From NCBI GenBank assembly GCA_942493315.1, contig OW818690.1, positions 1,488,001 to 1,552,000 of the forward strand: DNA of 64,000 nt, written 5' to 3'. Every line of letters starts with the position of its first letter. Within the stretch, counting starts at the first letter, position 1. The stretch comes from UBA5429 sp942493315. GTDB lineage: Bacteria > Bacteroidota > Bacteroidia > Bacteroidales > WCHB1-69. The notes beneath the pieces were generated by a model. It was not told the DNA's origin, did no database searches, and worked only from the letters and a program-made list of their open reading frames with translations. This document shows positions 15,001 to 21,324 of the stretch, piece by piece. Position numbers and translations under genes: made by a program.

Positions 15001-18000
15001 GTTTGTGAAGGTGGTCAAGTTACATTAACAGCAGCTATCCAAGGTGGTGTTGCCGGTGGTGAAGTTTATACATGGTACAGAAATGGTGTGATCATCCCAG
15101 GTGCTAACACTGCTTCTATCACTGAATCTCCAGTAACTGTAGATGGTAACGTAACTATTTATACTTACAATGTAACTGTTGCTCAAACTGCTTCAGCTTG
15201 TCAATCAGTTCTTAATAATGAGGTAGCAGTTCAAGTAACTGTTAATCCAAACCCATCCGTAACCATTTCAGGTGATCCAATCATTTGTGTAACTAATAAC
15301 ATTCAGTTAATGGCTAACTTAAATGATGTTAACAACAATACCGGAATGACTTATGAATGGAGATTATTTAACCAATCACTTGGAATAACTACTCCTGAAT
15401 TAAACATCTCTCGTCCTTCATCTGATAATCCATATATTTTCACAGTTCTTGTGACAAATCAATATGGTTGTCAAGTTGAAAGTGCTCCTTACAATGTATA
15501 TGTAAATGCTAACCCAACAGTTCAAGTTACAGCTACTGAAGCTACAATTTGTGCAGGTGGAACAACTACACTTACTGCTAACTTAGGTGATTACAATGTA
15601 CCTAATTTAGTATTCGCATGGACAGAAAATGGCACTGTTATCCCAGGAGCAACTACAAACCAAATTACTGTAGATCCAGATTCAACTTCAATTTATGCTG
15701 TAACAATTGTACAAACTACATCTGAATGTACTGCAACAGGTTCATTCACTGTAACAGTTGTTCCAGATCCAGTTATCTCTAATGTAACCATCAGTCTAGC
15801 TCAAGTTTGTGAAGGTGGTCAAGTTACATTAAATGCTACTATTGAAGGTGGTATCCAAGGTGGAGAGCTATTTACATGGTTTAGAAATGGTGTTATTATT
15901 CCAAATATTACAGGAAGTTCATTTACTGAATCTCCACTTGTAATTGGTGATGATATTACTATCTATAATTATACAGTACAAATTACTCAAACTGCTTCAG
16001 GTTGTCAATCTATTATTTCTCAACCAGTTTCAGTAACTGTATATCCTTTAGCTACTGTTCAAATAATGGTTACAGGAAATACAACAATTTGTGAAGGTGG
16101 AAACACTATATTATCTGCTAATGTTAATCCTACAACAACAAATACTCAATATCAATGGTTTGTTGATAACGTTTTGATTCCAGGTGCAACTTCTCAAACT
16201 TATACAGTTACAGATGCACAAGCAAGACAAACAGCATATCAATACACTGTATTAATATCTCAATACATTGGATGTAATGTTACTTCTGCTCCTCAAGCAA
16301 TCACAGTTGTTGCTGATCCAGTTGTAAATGTAACAATCAACAATCCTTCAGTATGTGTTGGTGGTACTGCTACTTTAACTGCAAATGTTGAAGGTGGTGT
16401 TGAAAACATTAATGGAATTGGTGCTTACACATTTAATTGGTACAGCACAACATCTCCATCAACATCAATAGGAACACAAGTTACATTAGATGTTATCGGA
16501 ACTACTCCTCAATTAGAAACTTACTGGGTTGTTGTAACTTCTCCTTATGGATGTGCAACAACAGCATACTATTACAATTTCGAAACTGTAGCTGATCCAA
16601 CTGTTGCAATTGCAATCGGTTCAGGTTATAGTACTCAAGTTTGTGAAGGTGGTCAAACCATGTTAGTAGCAAATGTACAAGGTGGTTTAGGACAAGTAAT
16701 GTATCAATGGTACAAAAACGGAATCTTATTAACTGGTGCAACCAATGCTTCTATTATGACAACTGCATTATATAGCAATCAAACTGCTGACTATACTGTT
16801 AATGTAACTATGACAGGTGTAGGATGTAATGCAACTACAAACTTCAATGCTCAAAATATTGTAGTAGCTTCTCCAGTAGTTGCTATCACAGGTAATACCA
16901 ATACATGTCCTGGTGGAACAGTTACATTAGTTTCTGCTATCACAGGTGGTGTTGCAAATGATACTTATACTTACCAATGGTTCAAAGTTGCTAATGGAAT
17001 TCCAACAGCAATCAACGGAGCAATCAATGCTACTTACACTACATCTCCATTATTGTTAGGTGACAGTTATGAATATTATGTACAAATTTCAAGTTTTGTA
17101 TCAGGATGTTCAGCAACTTCAGGAACAGTTCAAGCTAATGTTGTTCCAGAACCAAATGTAACAATTACTGGTGCAAACACAGTTTGTGAAGGTGGTGTAT
17201 TAACATTAATTGCAAATGTTACCGGTGGTGTTTCAGGTGAAGCTTATGTTTACACTTGGACTTACCAACAAGGAACAAATACAGGTACATTCCAAACAAC
17301 TACCAATGTATTCCAATTACCAACAACATTAGTTGCTAACGATGTTGCTTCTCCTTATGTATTTACTGTATCTGTTATGAGTGCAAACTATAATTGTAAT
17401 GCAATCTCTGCAACTCATACAATCAATATTTACCCACAACCACAAGCTACAATCACTGTTGATCATGATGCAGTTTGTGTTGGTGGAAGTGTAACATTTA
17501 CAGCAAATGTAACTCCTGTTGGTTCTTATAACTATCAATGGACAGTTAACGGAGTGGTACAAGGTAATAACACATCTTATATTATTAGAAATAACTTACC
17601 AACCGGTACAACAAACGTATCAGTATTAGTTACTCCTAACTACTCTAACGCAGCATGTACAGCAACTGCTTCTAAAGCAGTAACTGTTGTAGCTGATCCA
17701 ATGGTAACTATTAGTTCAAATGTAACAGCAATGTGTACAGGTGGTACTATTAACCTTGGTGTTCAAAACATTAACTTATCAACATTAGTTGCTTCAGGTG
17801 ATTATACTTATCAATGGAGAGAAAATGGTGTACAAGTTGACAATGTGATTGGAAATACTTTCAGCAAAAACTTAGCAACTGCAGGTACATATACTTATGC
17901 ATTAAGAATAACTCAAAGTGACAATTTAGGTTGTGCTTCTAACTGGTCTAATGAAATTACAGTTAATGTAGCTCCTCAACCAGTTGTAACTATCAATCCT

Positions 18001-19641
18001 GCTGGATTAGGTCTATTAGATATCTGTTCAGGTGGTGAAGTAAACTTAAATGCAAATGTAACTAATGCTACTCCAGTTCAAGGTACTATGACATACACTT
18101 GGTTCTCTAACAATACAAATACTGGAATAACAACTAATCCTTATAACCAAACATTAAATAATGTAGGTACATATAATTACTATGCAATTGTAACTCCAAG
18201 TGGATATGCTTGTACTCCAGTAAATTCTAATACAATTACTTATCACGTAGTAGCTGATCCAACATGGACTAACATTTCAGTAATGTATCCAGTTATTTGT
18301 GAAGGTGAAACAGTACAATTAAGTGCTGGTGTTCAAGGCGGTGTATTAGATGGTTCACAAAATACAAGTGGTACAATTCAATGGACAGTATGGGCTGAAG
18401 GCGGAAACGCACAACCAGTACTTGGTGGAATTGGTGGCAACTCTTTTGACACTCCAGCAGGAACAGGTAACTATTTCTACCAACCAGTATATAGTGGTCA
18501 GTTAGGTGACGGATGTAACATCCTTGTTAACCCAGTTACTCCAGTTGTTGTAAACGAACGTCCAACTGCAACATTTGTAGGTGGTAATGGTAGCATTGTT
18601 TGTGGAAATGATCCAAATTCATTCGCTACATTAACTGTACAATTAACAGGTACTGCTCCATTTACATTCACATTAAATGGTAGCAATGGTTATACTCAAA
18701 ACTTCTCTACTTCATTGAATACATTCTACATCTATTTGAATCCAACATCTACTGCTTCTTATTCTATCACTAATTTAGAAGATGCAAATTGTACTGCTGT
18801 TGAGTATCCAGCTCCTGTTTCAGTTGTTGTATCTCATATTGCAATTTTGGATCTATTAGCTGAAGTTTGCGGTGAAACCGGTGAAACATTACCAAAAGTT
18901 CAAATCGATGTTAATATCTATTCTGTAGCTCCAGGTATGACTCCAACAGCTTATATCACTTTTGCTAATCCAAACTTACCAGACATGAACACTCAATCTG
19001 CTATAATTACAGAAGGTGCAAGAACTTATATTGAGTTCAGCGTTCCTGGTGCTCCTGGTGACTATCAAGTGATTATTACTATTGACGGATGTGATTATCC
19101 AGCAACTGTAAGAGTATTAGCAGGTCAATACAACTTTGGTGGAACTGATGCTTTAGTTCAACAACGTTGGGATGATGTAGTTGTAGTTAACAACAATCCT
19201 TTAACTAATGGTGGTTACAACTTTGTATCCTTCCAATGGTATAAGAATGGTGTTGTGATTCCAGGTGCTACTAACCAATACTATCAAGAAGTTGGTGGCT
19301 TGAATGGAGAATACGCTGTGATGTTAGTAGCTGAAACTACTAATGGATTAGTAACATTCAAAACTTGTGATATGTTCTTCGTATCAGAAAATCTAATGAA
19401 AGTATATCCTGTTCCAGCTAGAACTCAAGAGTCTATTACAATTGAGGTTAAATTATCAAGCGAACAACTAGATGGTGCTATCTTAGATATTTACGATGCA
19501 AAAGGTGCATTCATCAAACAAGTTGAAGTAAATGATATTATCACAAGAATTGATGGATTTACAGTACCGGGAGTTTACTTCGGACGTATTACTACAGGTA
19601 CTAATGAAATTAAGACTGTTAAATTCGTAATTGTAAAATAA
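1..19641 (+). CDS. Giant Ig-like repeat surface protein with T9SS sorting domain (5' end missing)
   Basis: The frame is open from base 1 and the first in-frame ATG-like start is only a TTG at 109, so the gene begins upstream; 6,546 codons are visible (over 600 kDa). It consists of about 68 modules of roughly 90-95 residues, each with an opening Cys (typically VCVGGEV or ICEGGQV), a central YTWYKNG or YQWY strand and a closing SGC, the pattern of disulfide-bonded Ig-like/PKD-like beta-sandwiches. The last 80 residues (from MKVYPVP at about 19396) form a type A T9SS C-terminal sorting domain, so the product is probably exported by the Por/T9SS system and anchored to or shed from the cell surface. 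Just before it (about 18840-19130) lies a different, Cys-poor domain. The modules form super-repeats (separate entries). The likely role is adhesin or surface-layer filament; ligand unknown. An OmpA-type gene follows after a hairpin. Confidence 0.9.
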   Translation, partial: DAQNPGGLTPTRFRWVGDIYGTGNQIVYTSTNNISILGSGRFYVTAEYAQAACNTPIDSFDVTVFSPATLTVTSTVDDYCEGSQYTLSTSSLAASYIWYRNGVEIPGQNLYTITETDLPAGDYSYAVKAIYTNGCQTAVSTPTVIYVHAPADVIITGTPMYCASSTTVTLSSTGSIGGSSYLWYRDNVSTGVTTDDITQLGVTAREYPYIYKLRITAPAANGGCISYVEYPVVVNQTPSVQISSENMTSCVGGNVVVTPLMGYSTDYTYQWRVDGSNAATTYNLNTSFASAATRLIDLVVTSTSNPTCSATSNVLSIVTAADPLTPSITVSTDTVCLGGQVTLSTATVANGTFTWMRNGSVIAGATTNSIVETLPNAGTYIYNVYVTTPASGCTSATSADVSVTVSTPATINISGTPMFCAASASQNLTAIGYSLNSTFQWSVDGSAFSAGTATYATGTINAREYPYVYRVIATAPSGCTSTAQFEVLVNQIPSVQISASDLAPCVDGAVTFTPAMGYSTDYNYQWRVDGTPTQTTYIYNTTFTSAATSTVTLTVTSTSNPTCTATSNILTVVTSAVPTTPTIFSPDPTICIGVQTELYTIPGASGVYTWYKNGVIIPGATSSTLFENNPTSGLYFYTVNIRVPGSGCVSSNSGIQAVIVSTPVDISVTGTPMYCGSSATPTLTVIGALTGSSFLWSLDGAAPTSTGTTNTLSPTLTDRDYPYVYSIQATDPLSGCVSYAEYSIIVDETPAIQITVSDNAPCENGEITFTPTMPYSTDYTYQWYDGVTLIPGATSYIYNTSYSTDGSHSISLRITSTSVPTCIANSNALAINVQNPPVAPTITPSITNICLGGEVELTATAVTGGVYTWYRNGVELTGVNTNILTEILPDEGTYTYNVNVRVVGENCLSAMSADETIIVHAPEVVTISGTPIFCTDPATVTLTSNGDLGGSTYQWYRDNVAIASTDNLTDTDVPARDLPYIYRLEVIAPAANGSCLSVSADYPVIINDNPEIEIQAEATSVCLGGEIRITPLAPYSQDVTYQWRIVNDATIIASTYELIIPATATATYQLTIISNNVPSCTAVSNQLQVVVVTPSAVTVATSVVIPDNTICDGGQFTLVTTTAATQPAYTWFRNGVLIPGATLATLTESPLSVDQDSTYYTYIVFVTSSEGCLTSDTITLLVKRNPIVEIVTNPNVCASVPTSATNIEVTARINGQSGVIPGTFTWYEDGIQVSGALSTFNVQKATRNYPYQYQLRYSSPFGCIVYSNVVDVMVHPRPVIEVLAQETPICVGGEISLNVNVTNYAVSEEYTYQWYLADTTAVNAIPGANLTTYSTVPTVAGSYNYWIIVDNYAVQAPGTQRVRCEAAEYKTIVVNADPIVSINAPTTPICDGGQVLLIAGTTGGVTGGEVYTWYKNDVVIPGATLDTLIDYPATVDLDTTFYTYKVEVTQTASGCASVNTAETTVMVVRNPIVEIVSNPNVCANVPTSATNIEVVARVNGQSGAIPGTFTWYEDGLQISGALSTFNVQKPTRNYPYQYQLRYTSPNGCNMYSNVVDVMVHPRPVIEVLAQETPICVGGEINLNVNVTNYAVSEEYTYQWYLADTTAVNAIPGANLTTYSTVPTVAGTYNYWVIVDNYAVQAPGTQRVRCEAAEYKTIVVNADPIISINAPTTPICDGGQVLLIAGTTGGVTGGEVYTWYKNGVVIPGATLDTLIDYPATVDLDTTFYTYKVEVTQTASGCASVNTAETTVMVVRNPIVEIVSNPNVCENVPTSSTNIEVIARVNGQSGAIPGTFTWYEDGLQQSGALSTFNVQKPTRNYPYQYQLRYTSPNGCNMYSNVVDVMVHPRPVIQILAQENPICVGGDINLSVNLTNYAVSEEYTYQWYNSDTTTVNAINGATLPTYHTVPTTAGTYTYWLLVDNYAVHAPNTQRVRCEAAEAITISVVADPVISVAISQDTICEGGEVIVTSTISGTTPGIPGGEVYTWYKNDVIIPGAVSAVLVDYPVTVDQNITNIIYRVEVAQTASGCASVNTATTSVLVHPNPSVQIEGDPIICDQTPISLVSNVNDEYNNPALSYQWRLFNADIVGATNPTYSQLYADTNNPYIFTVLVTNTNGCQKESAPFYVYVNTAPVVQVTSTETLVCVGGEVTMTTNLADYNSPSLTYQWYTVSGAVETPVFGASEPTLTIIPNVTTTYRVKVYQTTSACLATGDITITVNADPVIAVAISEPVICQGGEVILTSTITSGGVTGGEVYTWYKNDVIIPGAVSAVLVDYPVTVDNDITKYIYRVEVAQTAAGCASVVIAKDSVYVHPNPTVVISGDPIVCVGTDNIALHANINDEYPTSALSIQWRLFNSDINLATGVDYTGTYPGTDNPYIFTVVVSNPLGCVTTSAPFEVLVNVPPVVELTSNETTVCVGGPITMTANLVDYNAPDLIYRWYTVNGSTETPIYGATESTLTIIPNVTTTYRVRVTQTTSACTDFDDILITVNADPVIAVAISQDTICEGGEVIVTSTISGTSPGVPGGEVYTWYKNDVIIPGAVSAVLVDYPVTVDQNITNIIYRVEVAQTASGCASVNTATTSVLVHPNPSVQIEGDPIICDQTPISLVSNVNDEYNNPALSYQWRLFNADIVGATNPTYTQLYADTNNPYIFTVLVTNTNGCQRESAPFYVYVNTAPVVQVTSTETLVCVGGEVTMTTNLADYNSPSLTYQWYTVNGSTETAIVGASEPTLTIIPNVTTTYRIKVFQTTSACLATGDITITVNADPVIAVAISEPVICQGGEVILTSTITSGGVTGGEVYTWYKNDVIIPGAVSAVLVDYPVTVDNDITKYIYRVEVAQTAAGCASVVIAKDSVYVHPNPTVVISSDPIVCTGTNNIALHANINDEYATSNLGIQWRLFNTNLPSATDINYTGTYLASDNPYIFTVVVSNPLGCVTTSVPFEVLVNTPPVVELTSNETTVCVGGPITMTANLVDYNAPDLIYRWYTVDGSTETPVYGATESTLTIIPNVTTTYRVRVTQTTSGCVDQDDILITVNADPVIAVTISQDTICEGGEVILTSTISGTYPGVAGGEVYTWYKNNVIIPGAVSAVLVDYPVTVDQNITNIIYRVEVAQTASGCASVNAASTSVLVHPNPSVQIEGDPIICDQSAISLVAHVNDEYLNPALTYQWRLFNADIAGATNPSFTQVYPDTDNPYTFTVLTTNSNGCQRESAPFNVYVNPAPVVEVTSTETTICTGGEVTLTTNLADYNSPNLIYQWYIGSQPIEGASEPTLTIIPDGTTTYRVVVTQTTSACVATGQITINVNTDPVITGITISENYICEGGQVTVIASTESLTGTPYFTWYRNGILLDGINGPSFTESPDAIDADVTLYTYSAIVTTNVSGCQSLEVNAPVLTVYGNPVVAIAGDANICEGDSVFLTAFVDHVSDLVGTLTYTWFESGQQLDNNAYGISNPASQFLVDFFAPRYEPYVFTVRVTRENGCTTMSEPFLVYVHTAPIVNITSTEENICEGGQVTLTANLDNYTTDFITYQWYTETYVQYPFYTSATEFYMVTDTVLALIPGATQQLFTTDVNDTTTYVVRAQQTHSLCTDYDRFTIITHAIPTITSITVTPETSVCSGGQVTLTANISGGVTGGEVYTWFRNGFILPNANTQSITETLLAIDNDNTVYTYNVVVTQNAAACQSILNPAVAVAITVYPNPTVTISGDPVVCATQNNIVLTANLQSSIPGLQYTWFEDNMPVGTGAVLTLTRPARDYAYNYQVIVYNSLGCTAISEEFNVLVNANPVVAVSADITTICVGGTAHLTAVLADNNSTNLTYQWYIGTEPIIGATQATLTVNPAITTTYRVVVTQTTSGCVGENSITITVNADPTIATITIENPTLCEGGQIVVSATTNPEMIDGAVYTWYKNGAVIAGVQGASFTESPEAIDNNVTVYTYSVSVASPVSGCMSNIVTAQQQVTVYGNPTVVIEGNPLVCNDSTFTLIANVNDTIPGTLVTYQWRRFNENISGATAQTLTTTEPFQFGNTYMYTVVINTEYTNGTIGCVRESEPFYVAVGENPHIDILASDTVACLNGEVTLTAVLGNAYLENIFVTWYKNGQEIYGAHELSYVATITETATYYAVVSASGCTATTESVEIHLINTPVVGAVIASNNVGGSNICEGGEVEVTAYLFNGTNNYIDSNATYTWYRNGFLIEELTGPWFRESLHAIDGDTTHYTYAVVVSSESSNCVSPIAFSNTVTVIRNPIVIINGLHHICQSTNGQPNLYLSAYINGISNPDNTTIFKWYKNGVYQNNPNFGLYYTENLGLSYQTVEYMVEIINGNGCSTFSEPFEIFVHPTPVANITVNESTVCTGGSVTLQGHLNDYNEDDYIFQWYLNGTSVANVIPGATDLAYTTPALSTSGTYYFRVIQRHSGCNDIVSQVITVVPDPQITNIAVNATAICDGGEVTVTATPANITGTPTYTWFRNGILLEGITGTSFTQTLFANGNDVTTYQYTAFVTTNVGGCQSTVASAQLVTVTPNPTVVIAGEPIVCEGQGNIVLHANALPTTGLQYQWFLNNQPIEYATSATLTTTQSASTTPYIYTVQVSGATGCLTMSQPFSVTVNASPIVNVMATENAICVGGEVTLTATLVDWNAGMLTYQWYHNGEIIPGATNLTYTTLINGIGEHNYQIVVTQITSGCTGTANTTVIVSADPQVTGITISEPYICEGGQVTVTATATGIIGTPVYTWFRNGILIEGVTGASFTESPIAVDEDLTVYTYTAYVTSSASGCQSTIATAPTVTVYGNPVVAISGDNHICENESVVLMAFVDHISDNVGNLTYTWFEHGQERDNMVNGIPANSQYYTEYWYPNDQAYVFTVRVTRENGCTTLSQPFLVTVHENPVVNVTATEETVCVGGQVTMTANLNNYNTEDITYQWFTVTTQENQVQVSATEFITVIDTIINNIPGATLQNYSSVVNATTQYGVLVTQTNSGCTATDQITITANPLPVVTGITITPNSTVCEGGQVTLTAAIQGGVAGGEVYTWYRNGVIIPGANTASITESPVTVDGNVTIYTYNVTVAQTASACQSVLNNEVAVQVTVNPNPSVTISGDPIICVTNNIQLMANLNDVNNNTGMTYEWRLFNQSLGITTPELNISRPSSDNPYIFTVLVTNQYGCQVESAPYNVYVNANPTVQVTATEATICAGGTTTLTANLGDYNVPNLVFAWTENGTVIPGATTNQITVDPDSTSIYAVTIVQTTSECTATGSFTVTVVPDPVISNVTISLAQVCEGGQVTLNATIEGGIQGGELFTWFRNGVIIPNITGSSFTESPLVIGDDITIYNYTVQITQTASGCQSIISQPVSVTVYPLATVQIMVTGNTTICEGGNTILSANVNPTTTNTQYQWFVDNVLIPGATSQTYTVTDAQARQTAYQYTVLISQYIGCNVTSAPQAITVVADPVVNVTINNPSVCVGGTATLTANVEGGVENINGIGAYTFNWYSTTSPSTSIGTQVTLDVIGTTPQLETYWVVVTSPYGCATTAYYYNFETVADPTVAIAIGSGYSTQVCEGGQTMLVANVQGGLGQVMYQWYKNGILLTGATNASIMTTALYSNQTADYTVNVTMTGVGCNATTNFNAQNIVVASPVVAITGNTNTCPGGTVTLVSAITGGVANDTYTYQWFKVANGIPTAINGAINATYTTSPLLLGDSYEYYVQISSFVSGCSATSGTVQANVVPEPNVTITGANTVCEGGVLTLIANVTGGVSGEAYVYTWTYQQGTNTGTFQTTTNVFQLPTTLVANDVASPYVFTVSVMSANYNCNAISATHTINIYPQPQATITVDHDAVCVGGSVTFTANVTPVGSYNYQWTVNGVVQGNNTSYIIRNNLPTGTTNVSVLVTPNYSNAACTATASKAVTVVADPMVTISSNVTAMCTGGTINLGVQNINLSTLVASGDYTYQWRENGVQVDNVIGNTFSKNLATAGTYTYALRITQSDNLGCASNWSNEITVNVAPQPVVTINPAGLGLLDICSGGEVNLNANVTNATPVQGTMTYTWFSNNTNTGITTNPYNQTLNNVGTYNYYAIVTPSGYACTPVNSNTITYHVVADPTWTNISVMYPVICEGETVQLSAGVQGGVLDGSQNTSGTIQWTVWAEGGNAQPVLGGIGGNSFDTPAGTGNYFYQPVYSGQLGDGCNILVNPVTPVVVNERPTATFVGGNGSIVCGNDPNSFATLTVQLTGTAPFTFTLNGSNGYTQNFSTSLNTFYIYLNPTSTASYSITNLEDANCTAVEYPAPVSVVVSHIAILDLLAEVCGETGETLPKVQIDVNIYSVAPGMTPTAYITFANPNLPDMNTQSAIITEGARTYIEFSVPGAPGDYQVIITIDGCDYPATVRVLAGQYNFGGTDALVQQRWDDVVVVNNNPLTNGGYNFVSFQWYKNGVVIPGATNQYYQEVGGLNGEYAVMLVAETTNGLVTFKTCDMFFVSENLMKVYPVPARTQESITIEVKLSSEQLDGAILDIYDAKGAFIKQVEVNDIITRIDGFTVPGVYFGRITTGTNEIKTVKFVIVK
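3545..5835 (+). repeat. Tandem 855-bp super-repeat (3 copies) inside the giant gene
   Basis: A landmark (TTCACCCACGTCCTGTAATT) occurs at 3821, 4676 and 5531, exactly 855 bp (285 codons) apart. One unit holds three Ig-like modules (openings NVCA/NVCE, PICVGG, PICDGG). Copies 1 and 2 are nearly the same over most of their length; copy 3 starts to diverge after about 5540. The unit stays in frame, as expected for expansion by unequal recombination. Confidence 0.9.
5842..9760 (+). repeat. Tandem 1635-bp super-repeat (2 full copies plus a partial third) inside the giant gene
   Basis: The landmark CCAGTTAT(T/C)GCAGTT recurs at 5842, 7477 and 9112, each step exactly 1635 bp (545 codons, six Ig-like modules). 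Within a unit a related block starts 819 bp later (6661, 8296), giving an A-B-A-B-A order. About 340 bp at 6606-6948 and 8241-8583 appear identical base for base, including third codon positions. Confidence 0.9.
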
Positions 19642-19648
19642 ATTTAAT

Positions 19649-19680
19649 ACAGGTGAGTGGTGTTCATCACCACTCACTGT
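19649..19680 (+). other. Long stem-loop between the giant gene and the ompA-like gene
   Basis: ACAG-TGAGTGGTG pairs with CACCACTCA-CTGT around a TTCAT loop, with one bulged G, giving about 13 pairs starting 8 bases after the stop codon. No T-tract follows, so it is not a classical intrinsic terminator. It could be an mRNA-stabilising or processing hairpin or a weak attenuator that sets the ratio of the two gene products. Confidence 0.6.
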
Positions 19681-19722
19681 AATAATTAACCAAGTAATTA
19701 AGATAATAAAAAATATATAATT

Positions 19723-21207
19723 ATGAAAAAGCAACTATTATTAATCAGTCTTCTTTTTACAATGTTCCTCTCGTTTGCTCAAGAGGTAACTGAGCCTGCT
19801 GTTGCAACCGACACAACTACTAAAAAGGAAGAGTTAGCCTTTTGTCCTCATAGAGTATGGTTTAATGTTGGAGGTGGTTTCACCAATAACATTTATAACA
19901 GAGTACCTACAATGGATCAAAAATACTCTCTTGGTGCTTTAGCTGAAGTTGGTTATTCTTACTTCTTCAATGAACATTGGGGAATTGGACTTGGAGTTGG
20001 AATTCAACATATTGCAGCAAAAGCAATATTGGATTTTAACGGACAAACTGAAGTTTTACAACCAGGATACAATGCAAATGATCCCGGAAGAACTTATACT
20101 ATGTACTTCAAAGGTTCTGATTTACAAGAAAAACAATCAATCTGGGCTATCGAAGTTCCATTAACTGCACAATATGAATACAGATTCGGAAACAAAAGAA
20201 ACGGTATTTATGCAGGTTTAGGTGTTAAAGGTTATTTTCCAATCAAAGCAAGAACAGGTTTCTCTGCAGAAGCCGGTACTTTAACCACTACAGGGTATGA
20301 AGATGAAATCAATGTTTATTATGGTTCTGAGTTGACTCCTCATTTTGGACAAACTGCATTAACTGCAAAATCTTCATTGACTAAACTAAGACCATCTATA
20401 GATATTCAAGCTGATTTTGGTGGAATTATCGGATTATCAAGAAGAACAGACCTTTATTTAGGTGTTTATTGTTCTTATGGTTTCCTTAATATTCTTCCTA
20501 AAGAAACTACTGATTATCTTACTCAAACTTCAGTAACCCCAACCATTAATGGTTTTATGAATTCTAATATTATCTCTAAATTAAATGAAAATTTAAAAGA
20601 GGAAGATCAAATGTCATCCAAATGGAATCTTTTCCAAATTGGTGTTAAAGCCGGATTCAAATTCAAAACTTGCAAAGGTTATGGTAAAGATGCAGAATAC
20701 ATGAATGATCTTAAAAGACGCTTTATGAATGAAATGATGAAAAAATCAAATGATCCAATCATCGTTAAAACTACTGAGTATGTTTATATCGTTCCTGTTA
20801 CTCCTACAAATGTAGAAGAAGAAGACAAAGAAACTAAACAAAACATTCTTGATTTAGCTGAAGCTTTATCAAACACTAAAATCTTATTTGATTTAGATAA
20901 AGATATTCCTAAGATTACTGATAATAATGACAATATCAGAAAAACTGTTGAAATTCTTAAAAAAGATAAATCTTTAGGACTAGTTGTAGAAGGTTATACT
21001 TGTGACTTAGGAAGTGAAGAACACAATAGAGACTTAGCTCAAAGAAGAGCTATCGCTATAAGACAAATGTTCATCAATCAAGGAGTTTCTCCTGATCAAA
21101 TCTCTATAGCTTCTTATACTTATTCTGATCCTCAAAACAAAATTAATATTCCTGATTCAAGAAGAGAAGAGCACAGAGCTGCTATTTTCAGAATCATCAA
21201 AAAATAA
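19723..21207 (+). CDS. Outer-membrane beta-barrel protein with C-terminal OmpA domain
   Basis: 494 residues. A signal peptide ends at LSFAQ (residue 20). Residues about 40-320 alternate aromatic and polar residues with glycines (GGGFTNNIYN, GYSYFFNEHWGIGLGVG), as in 8-stranded porin-like barrels. Residues about 380-494 form an OmpA/MotB peptidoglycan-binding domain (ILFDLDKD, GYTCDLGSEEHN, LAQRRA), including the Asp and Arg that bind diaminopimelate in OmpA. It lies 81 bp downstream of the giant T9SS cargo gene on the same strand and is followed by a strong terminator, so the two probably form a unit. By analogy with SprB and its partner SprF it may anchor or help display the giant protein. 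That role is inference, because SprF is a PorP-type protein and this one is OmpA-type. Confidence 0.85.
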   Translation: MKKQLLLISLLFTMFLSFAQEVTEPAVATDTTTKKEELAFCPHRVWFNVGGGFTNNIYNRVPTMDQKYSLGALAEVGYSYFFNEHWGIGLGVGIQHIAAKAILDFNGQTEVLQPGYNANDPGRTYTMYFKGSDLQEKQSIWAIEVPLTAQYEYRFGNKRNGIYAGLGVKGYFPIKARTGFSAEAGTLTTTGYEDEINVYYGSELTPHFGQTALTAKSSLTKLRPSIDIQADFGGIIGLSRRTDLYLGVYCSYGFLNILPKETTDYLTQTSVTPTINGFMNSNIISKLNENLKEEDQMSSKWNLFQIGVKAGFKFKTCKGYGKDAEYMNDLKRRFMNEMMKKSNDPIIVKTTEYVYIVPVTPTNVEEEDKETKQNILDLAEALSNTKILFDLDKDIPKITDNNDNIRKTVEILKKDKSLGLVVEGYTCDLGSEEHNRDLAQRRAIAIRQMFINQGVSPDQISIASYTYSDPQNKINIPDSRREEHRAAIFRIIKK

Positions 21208-21227
21208 TTTGGTTTTTTAAAATACTG

Positions 21228-21259
21228 AAAAGGTCCTGTTTACTCAGGGCCTTTTTTTT
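21228..21259 (+). terminator. Intrinsic terminator after the ompA-like gene
   Basis: AAAGGTCCTG and CAGGGCCTTT pair around TTTACT with one mismatch, and the 3' arm runs into eight T residues. It lies 20 bp after the stop codon and closes the giant-gene/ompA unit. Confidence 0.85.
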
Positions 21260-21299
21260 GATTTTATATTAAACATTTTATAAATAAAGATTTTCTTTG

Positions 21300-21307
21300 T
21301 ATATTTG
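21300..21307 (+). promoter_or_regulatory. Bacteroidota -7 box upstream of the acyl-CoA ligase
   Basis: TATATTTG matches TANNTTTG and is 17 bp before the ATG. No TTG lies at the ideal -33 distance, so only the -7 element is supported. Confidence 0.5.
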
Positions 21308-21324
21308 CATTCAAATTTAATATT

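Noticed and set aside
441..19734. Several antisense frames of 60-83 codons within the giant gene
   Set aside because: Expected in long, biased, repetitive coding sequence; no independent support.
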